Assembly (NCBI GenBank): GCA_029007845.1
Contig: JAQXIP010000026.1
Span: 1-48,110, forward strand
Origin: Clostridiales bacterium
Lineage (GTDB): Bacteria; Bacillota; Clostridia; Lachnospirales; Lachnospiraceae
Length of the DNA stretch: 48,110 bases
Reading direction: 5' to 3'
The position numbers were made by a program, and so were the translations under genes. This document shows, in pieces, positions 43,438 through 48,110 of this stretch. Below the pieces are notes generated by a model, which worked only from the letters and a program-made list of their open reading frames with translations, was not told the DNA's origin and searched no databases. How positions within the stretch are numbered: position 1 is the first letter of the stretch; every line of letters starts with the position of its first letter.

Positions 43438-44829
43438 CTACTTTCCTGATAAATATTCCATAATACCTTTTGCAGCAGCTTTTCCTGCTCCCATGGCAAG
43501 AATAACCGTAGCAGCACCCGTTACCGCATCACCGCCGGCAAACACACCTGGTTTGCTTGTAGCACCGGTTGCTTCGTCTGCAACGATACATTTTCTCCGG
43601 TTAGTCTCCAGATTCTTTGTTGTAGAAGAAATCAAAGGATTTGGACTCGTTCCAAGAGACATAATTACCGTATCCACATCAATTACATACTCGGAACCAG
43701 GAACTTCTACCGGACTTCTTCTTCCAGACTCATCCGGCTCACCAAGTTCCATTTTAATCACTTCAATGCCTTTTACCCAGCCGTTCTCATCCACAAGAAT
43801 CTGCTTTGGATTAGTTAACAGATCAAAAATAATACCTTCCTGTTTTGCGTGATGAACTTCTTCTACCCTGGCTGGAAGTTCTGCTTCCCCTCTTCGGTAG
43901 ATAATATGAACCTCTGCACCAAGACGAAGTGCCGTTCTAGCAGCATCCATTGCCACATTTCCGCCACCTACAACTGCAACTTTCTTTCCTCCCACAATCG
44001 GAGTTGCATAATCCTCACGGAATGCTTTCATCAGATTACTTCTTGTAAGATACTCGTTGGCAGAGAAGACACCATTTGCATTCTCTCCCGGAATTCCCAT
44101 AAATCTAGGAAGTCCGGCACCAGAACCGATAAATACAGCGTCAAATCCTTCTTTTTCCATTAATTCATCAATGGTTCCGGCTTTACCGATTACCACGTTT
44201 GTTTCAATTTTTACCCCTAAGGATTTCACGTTTTCCACTTCAGAGGCAACGACCGTTGATTTTGGCAGACGGAACTCCGGAATACCATAAGATAATACAC
44301 CGCCCGCTTCATGCAGTGCCTCAAAAATCGTAACATCATATCCAGCTTTTGCCAGATCACCCGCACAGGTAAGTCCTGCCGGACCAGAACCAATTACGGC
44401 AACCTTCTGTGTTTTCTTTTCCTTTGCCGGCTCTGGTTTTACATTATTTTCCCGCGCCCAGTCAGCTACAAAACGCTCCAGCTTACCAATTGAAACAGGC
44501 TCTCCTTTAATTCCACGAATACAATGACACTCACACTGGGACTCCTGTGGGCATACACGGCCACATACAGCCGGAAGTGCAGAATACTGGCTGATTACCT
44601 GATAAGCTCCTTCCATGTCTCCATCCTTCACCTTGGAGATAAAACCAGGAATATCAATCGATACCGGACATCCGGTCATACATTTTGCATTTTTACAGCT
44701 TAAGCAGCGGCTTGCTTCTGCCATTGCCTCTTCTTTATTATATCCAAGACATACTTCCTCAAAATTTTTCGCACGCACCTGTGGATCCTGCTCTCTGACA
44801 GGCACTCTCTTTAATACATCTACTTCCAT
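43438..44829 (-). CDS. nfnB: NfnB, large subunit of bifurcating NADH-dependent ferredoxin:NADP+ oxidoreductase
   Basis: Flavoprotein related to the small subunit of glutamate synthase (GltD). N-terminal cysteine sets CLSCKNAKCMTGCP and CGRVCPQESQC bind two [4Fe-4S] clusters. Then an FAD motif IGSGPAGLTCAGDLA (about 147), and NADPH motif VVGGGNVAMDAARTAL (about 285). Length 463 aa from ATG 44829, which has GGAG 7 nt upstream. Its neighbour nfnA 22 bp upstream identifies it as Nfn rather than GltD, because no large GltB subunit is present. It bifurcates electrons of NADPH to NAD+ and ferredoxin, or the reverse. Confidence 0.9.
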   Translation of the reverse strand: MEVDVLKRVPVREQDPQVRAKNFEEVCLGYNKEEAMAEASRCLSCKNAKCMTGCPVSIDIPGFISKVKDGDMEGAYQVISQYSALPAVCGRVCPQESQCECHCIRGIKGEPVSIGKLERFVADWARENNVKPEPAKEKKTQKVAVIGSGPAGLTCAGDLAKAGYDVTIFEALHEAGGVLSYGIPEFRLPKSTVVASEVENVKSLGVKIETNVVIGKAGTIDELMEKEGFDAVFIGSGAGLPRFMGIPGENANGVFSANEYLTRSNLMKAFREDYATPIVGGKKVAVVGGGNVAMDAARTALRLGAEVHIIYRRGEAELPARVEEVHHAKQEGIIFDLLTNPKQILVDENGWVKGIEVIKMELGEPDESGRRSPVEVPGSEYVIDVDTVIMSLGTSPNPLISSTTKNLETNRRKCIVADEATGATSKPGVFAGGDAVTGAATVILAMGAGKAAAKGIMEYLSGK

Positions 44830-44851
44830 TCTAATACTCCATCCTTTCGCA

Positions 44852-45739
44852 TTATTTGCCGCTGCATCCGCAGCCACCGTTTTTATGGGTATCTCCCTCC
44901 TGCATACGAAGCAGGGCACGGCCTTCTTCCGTCTTATACATCTGCTGTCTCTTCATTGCCTGGTCAAAATCAACCAGATGTCCGTCAAACTCCGGACCAT
45001 CCACACAGGCAAACTTCACCTCATCGCCTACCTGAAGTCTGCATGCACCACACATTCCGGTTCCATCAACCATGATCGGGTTCATGCTGACAATTGTTTT
45101 AATCCCCAGTTCTTTAGTAAGAAGAGCAACAAATTTCATCATGATAACCGGTCCAATGGCAACGACCAGATCATAGTGTTTTCCCTGATTATTTACCAGT
45201 TCCTTAATCTGGTCATTAACATTTCCTTTAAATCCATAAGAGCCATCATCGGTACAAACATATACATTTTCTGCATACTCTTTCATAGCATCTTCCAGAA
45301 TGATTAATTCTTTATTTCTTGCACCGATAATACAGTCAACCTGATATCCGTTCTGTTTCATCCATTTTACCTGCGGATAAACAGGAGCTGTTCCAACTCC
45401 TCCTGCAACAAATAAAATATGCTTCTTCTTTAATTCTTCCGGATCTTCATCAATCAGTTCTGAACGATGTCCCAGAGGTCCAACAAAGTCACGGAAAGAA
45501 TCTCCTTCTTCCAGCTTTGCCATCTCCTGGGTCGATACACCAATTGTCTGGAATACAATTGTCACTGTCTCCTCTTCCCGGTCATAATCACATACCGTTA
45601 AAGGAATCCGCTCCCCCTTCTCATCCATCTTCACGATGACAAACTGCCCCGGATAACAATGCTTTGCCACACGAGGTGCTTTTACATCCATAAGATAGAT
45701 GTTATTGGCCAATTTTTCTTTTTTCACAATCTTAAACAT
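44852..45739 (-). CDS. nfnA: NfnA, small subunit of the bifurcating transhydrogenase
   Basis: 295 aa, similar to dihydroorotate dehydrogenase electron-transfer subunit PyrK. FAD site RIPLTVCDYD, NAD site FVAGGVGTAPVYP, and a [2Fe-2S] site with C230, C233, C245 in DGTGMCGACRLQV and FACVDGPEFDG, with D225 nearby as a possible fourth ligand as in known NfnA. A short GGCGCSGK tail adds two Cys. GGAGG lies 7 nt before the ATG. PyrK is excluded by the adjacent nfnB and the lack of pyr genes. First gene of the nfn-GGDEF/EAL-HAD operon. Confidence 0.92.
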   Translation of the reverse strand: MFKIVKKEKLANNIYLMDVKAPRVAKHCYPGQFVIVKMDEKGERIPLTVCDYDREEETVTIVFQTIGVSTQEMAKLEEGDSFRDFVGPLGHRSELIDEDPEELKKKHILFVAGGVGTAPVYPQVKWMKQNGYQVDCIIGARNKELIILEDAMKEYAENVYVCTDDGSYGFKGNVNDQIKELVNNQGKHYDLVVAIGPVIMMKFVALLTKELGIKTIVSMNPIMVDGTGMCGACRLQVGDEVKFACVDGPEFDGHLVDFDQAMKRQQMYKTEEGRALLRMQEGDTHKNGGCGCSGK

Positions 45740-45806
45740 ACGAAAGCCTCCATCTTTTTTCTAATACTTACTTGTATTACCCGCCCAAGTTCTTCCCAGG
45801 CTTGTC

Positions 45807-45826
45807 AAAAAAACGCGCAAATGCGC
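45807..45826 (-). terminator. Possible terminator after the LTA-synthase-family gene
   Basis: GCGC (45815-45818) and GCGC (45823-45826) pair around a 4-nt loop, with wobble extensions; on the minus strand seven Ts follow (45813-45807). The stem is short, so the call is weak. Confidence 0.4.
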
Positions 45827-45868
45827 ACTATCGTATTTATTATATCGAACTATAGTATAAAAATCTAG

Positions 45869-47854
45869 TCATTTTTTCAGTTCAAACACCTCTTCCGCCT
45901 TACCAGCATGGTCAAAGAGATTGTTATACTCTAAAATATTGTAATCATTCAACATACCAGAATACTCCGTTTCTTCATCGTAAGTATGCCATTTTTCTTC
46001 TTTCTTGTCATAATAGCCATTGGCATTCATTGCCGGAATGGATTCGTATAATTGCAGTAAATAACGGTTATAATCCGGCATAGATAATCCACATACCGAC
46101 AAAAGATAACTAGAGAGATAATTGGCACTCATTTTATCAATATACGCCTCGGGAATATCAAAATTTGCCCAGATAATAAACGGAGTAATATATTTATCCT
46201 GCAGCACAGCCAGCTCCTGGGCTTCATCCATTCCCGCATAGAAACCATCCAGAAGGTTTGGCTGGTGGTCACCAAACATTACAATGACCGTAGGCTCATC
46301 CACCGTTTTAAAATAAGCTACCAGCTTTTTAAATGCATCATCCGAATACTTAACAAGATTCAGATATTCCTCGGTTATGGCTAGATTGTTTTCATATTTG
46401 TGGTTGATGTGTATACAATGTTTAAATGTGTTTTCGGCATACCCACCGTGATTCTGCATTGTTACATTTAAGATAAAATAAGGTCCTTCGGATGTATCAT
46501 GTGCTTCGTACATCTCGATTAGTTTATCGTAATTGGCCTGATCTGTTATATAACCTCTAAGCGTAGACGGATACGAAAAATCATCCATGCTTAAAAACCG
46601 TTCAAATCCCATTGACTCGTACACGTTCGGGCGGTTCCAGCCATTTGGATAATACGGATGAAGTGCCTCACAAGTATACCCCTGTGCCTTTAAAATAGAG
46701 CATAAAGAACTGGTATTTCCCTTAATATACTGCTGGTAAGGAATGCTGTTTCCCGGCAGAAAAGCCATTGTATTTCCTGTCATAAATTCAAATTCAGAAT
46801 TACAGGTATTGGAGCCAAAAATAGACATATACAGATTCCCCTTAATGGTATTATCTTTGAGTCCATGAATAAACGGCATATAATCCTCGTCTGTGTCCAA
46901 TTCCCGGACAACAGAAAGATCGGCAAACGATTCATTCATAATTGCAATAATATTCGGCTTTTCCACTGGGGAAATGCCATCCGCTTTCTCCCCTTGTTCC
47001 TGATTCTTCAAAGCATCTTCTACGATCTTTTCAACCTGTTCATTATCATATCCCTCTGGTTTTTCAACCTGAAGCACCCGCACATTTTCCATAAAACTTA
47101 AGTAGAATCCACAGCGCTGGTATTGATAATCCTGTTTCCAGGCATATACCCGTTCTCCAAATATGCCCATAATTCCCACTTTCATATAGATTCCAAGAAA
47201 GACAAAGAGAAGAAGCAGGACACTGATAGAAAAAATCAAGCCTCCCTTTTTCTTCCACAAGGAAACCTTTTTGTTTGGAAACCTGATTGCGGTAAACAGT
47301 ACAAATTCCAGTAAAATCAAAGCCCAGAATGTAAAAATGCAAAAATCATAGGAATAATTTGACACGACGTGAAGTGCTGTTCCAAATGACCGAAAATCCC
47401 ACGGCTGAATTGGTGTTCCACGAAAGCTATACACATAATAGTTCGCCAGCCCCAGCACTGCCATGGAAGAAAAAAGAATCAAAAGTGTATATTTAATTCT
47501 TCTCGTAATCCATAATACAACGATAAAAGTCAGGGCATACCAGATGAGATTCATAAAAAAATAACGCAGTTCCATCAGCTGGAACCGGTTTTCTTCAAAG
47601 AGCTCCACCATAAAAAATGCCAGTACCGGTGAAATTCCGAAAAAAAGCCATTCAAAACCTTTTACATGGCTTATTAAATATTCCGGAATATCCAAATATA
47701 CATAAATCCCCAGTAAAAGAATCGCTGCTCCTGCCAGCACATAAGATACACCTGTAATCGGTCCACTGATTGTCAGAAGCTCATAATGACACAGATAGAT
47801 CACCAGTGTAATCACAACAACCATTTTATCCAGTAATCGACGCACATTTCTCAC
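45869..47854 (-). CDS. LTA-synthase-family sulfatase-fold membrane enzyme
   Basis: About six or seven transmembrane helices (about 10-230) followed by an external sulfatase-type domain (about 298-560). Metal/catalytic residues match LtaS: E308 in IMNESFADL, T350 in FGSNTCNSEFEF (the nucleophile position), and D529-H530 in VMFGDHQPN. Length 661 aa. It likely transfers glycerol phosphate or a related group to a glycolipid or glycan at the cell surface. Start GTG at 47854 has a poor ribosome site; ATG at 47824 (residue 11) is possible. Exact product (lipoteichoic acid or another polymer) is uncertain. Confidence 0.88.
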   Translation of the reverse strand: MRNVRRLLDKMVVVITLVIYLCHYELLTISGPITGVSYVLAGAAILLLGIYVYLDIPEYLISHVKGFEWLFFGISPVLAFFMVELFEENRFQLMELRYFFMNLIWYALTFIVVLWITRRIKYTLLILFSSMAVLGLANYYVYSFRGTPIQPWDFRSFGTALHVVSNYSYDFCIFTFWALILLEFVLFTAIRFPNKKVSLWKKKGGLIFSISVLLLLFVFLGIYMKVGIMGIFGERVYAWKQDYQYQRCGFYLSFMENVRVLQVEKPEGYDNEQVEKIVEDALKNQEQGEKADGISPVEKPNIIAIMNESFADLSVVRELDTDEDYMPFIHGLKDNTIKGNLYMSIFGSNTCNSEFEFMTGNTMAFLPGNSIPYQQYIKGNTSSLCSILKAQGYTCEALHPYYPNGWNRPNVYESMGFERFLSMDDFSYPSTLRGYITDQANYDKLIEMYEAHDTSEGPYFILNVTMQNHGGYAENTFKHCIHINHKYENNLAITEEYLNLVKYSDDAFKKLVAYFKTVDEPTVIVMFGDHQPNLLDGFYAGMDEAQELAVLQDKYITPFIIWANFDIPEAYIDKMSANYLSSYLLSVCGLSMPDYNRYLLQLYESIPAMNANGYYDKKEEKWHTYDEETEYSGMLNDYNILEYNNLFDHAGKAEEVFELKK

Positions 47855-47872
47855 TCGCTTTCTAATCCATTT

Positions 47873-47900
47873 ATTTTATTCCTTTTTCCACATTTGTCAA
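47873..47900 (-). promoter_or_regulatory. Promoter of the LTA-synthase-family gene
   Basis: Minus strand TTGACA (47900-47895), 16-bp spacer, TAAAAT (47878-47873). Confidence 0.75.
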
Positions 47901-47928
47901 CCCGGATCAGACGGTTACACAGGTTATG

Positions 47929-48110
47929 GTAACAGTTCAGCCGTGACGAGCGCACAGCCGCCGAAAGCTCGCAGAATATCAGGTTCCATGAAATACTCGC
48001 TTTCGCTCCATTGAACACGTAGCGGTACTAAGGTTTTGCAAAAAACGCAAAACCAAGTGCCGACGTGTTCAAAGGGATATTTCATGGTACCTGATATTCA
48101 ACATGTTTCC
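47929..48110. repeat. Palindromic repeat, copy 3 (inverted, cut by the window edge)
   Basis: Starts GTAACAGTTCAGCCGTGACG and continues as the reverse complement of copy 1, including the central GGTTTTGC/GCAAAACC hairpin and TATTTCATGGTACCTGATAT. About 34 bp of the far arm is missing beyond the window. It lies upstream of the LTA-synthase-family promoter and presumably follows the 3' end of the next gene. Confidence 0.88.

Noticed and set aside
43438-44829. Glutamate synthase small subunit GltD
   Set aside because: No large subunit is present, and the adjacent NfnA-type gene makes the transhydrogenase reading much stronger.
44615-45307. A 230-codon plus-strand frame opposite nfnA/nfnB
   Set aside because: Antisense shadow of two genes with intact cofactor motifs.

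Overview
The window looks like chromosomal DNA from a strictly anaerobic, spore-forming member of the Clostridia, most likely the family Lachnospiraceae. Evidence: an oxygen-sensitive class III ribonucleotide reductase (nrdD) under paired NrdR-like boxes; an electron-bifurcating NfnAB transhydrogenase; SpoIIM and a SpoVB-type flippase; an Rrf2-NifS-NifU iron-sulfur/thiolation operon; B12-type radical SAM and DUF5688 proteins; AGGAGG ribosome sites; and TTGACA-17-TATAAT promoters. Genus cannot be fixed from sequence alone.

Layout. (1) 1-650: A/T-rich end of a probable integrated element, with the start of a ParB-like gene, abutting the 3' end of rlmD, a known integration hotspot. (2) 650-8010: rlmD and a YhaM-type nuclease on minus; a three-armed structured repeat; then mutS2 with a two-component system on plus. 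(3) 8023-16035: trmL, an orphan CheX, and an operon on minus running from an overlooked 38-residue membrane peptide through VanW, an AIR-synthase-like protein, an Lrp/AsnC regulator and an aminotransferase; a B12-radical SAM enzyme follows. (4) 16131-29241: tRNA-Phe, a 216-bp palindromic repeat ending in the dacF stop codon, paired small transporters, a DAHP synthase, spoIIM-nudix-proC-aspartate aminotransferase, then the iscR-like/nifS/nifU/mnmA/MATE operon, divergent from spoVB. (5) 29247-38813: nrdD, a second two-component system preceded by a UBA-like/DUF4342 membrane protein, metA (acetyl-CoA type), ligA-rluF, and a small exported protein. (6) 38985-48110: DUF5688 protein, D-lactate dehydrogenase, tRNA-Arg, an nfnA-nfnB-GGDEF/EAL-HAD operon, an LTA-synthase-family enzyme, and another copy of the palindromic repeat at the right edge.

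Most genes are core metabolism, tRNA/rRNA modification, DNA maintenance and envelope functions. Cysteine-sulfur is mobilised by NifS for clusters (NifU) and for tRNA thiolation (MnmA) in one transcript. NfnAB and D-lactate dehydrogenase balance NAD(P)H. I found no complete new defence or mobile system. The least explained items are the 216-bp palindrome family, which supplies stop codons to neighbouring genes, the three-arm element at 3063-3287, the coupling of a c-di-GMP enzyme to nfnAB, and the 38-residue membrane peptide. No CRISPR array, transposase or rRNA was seen.
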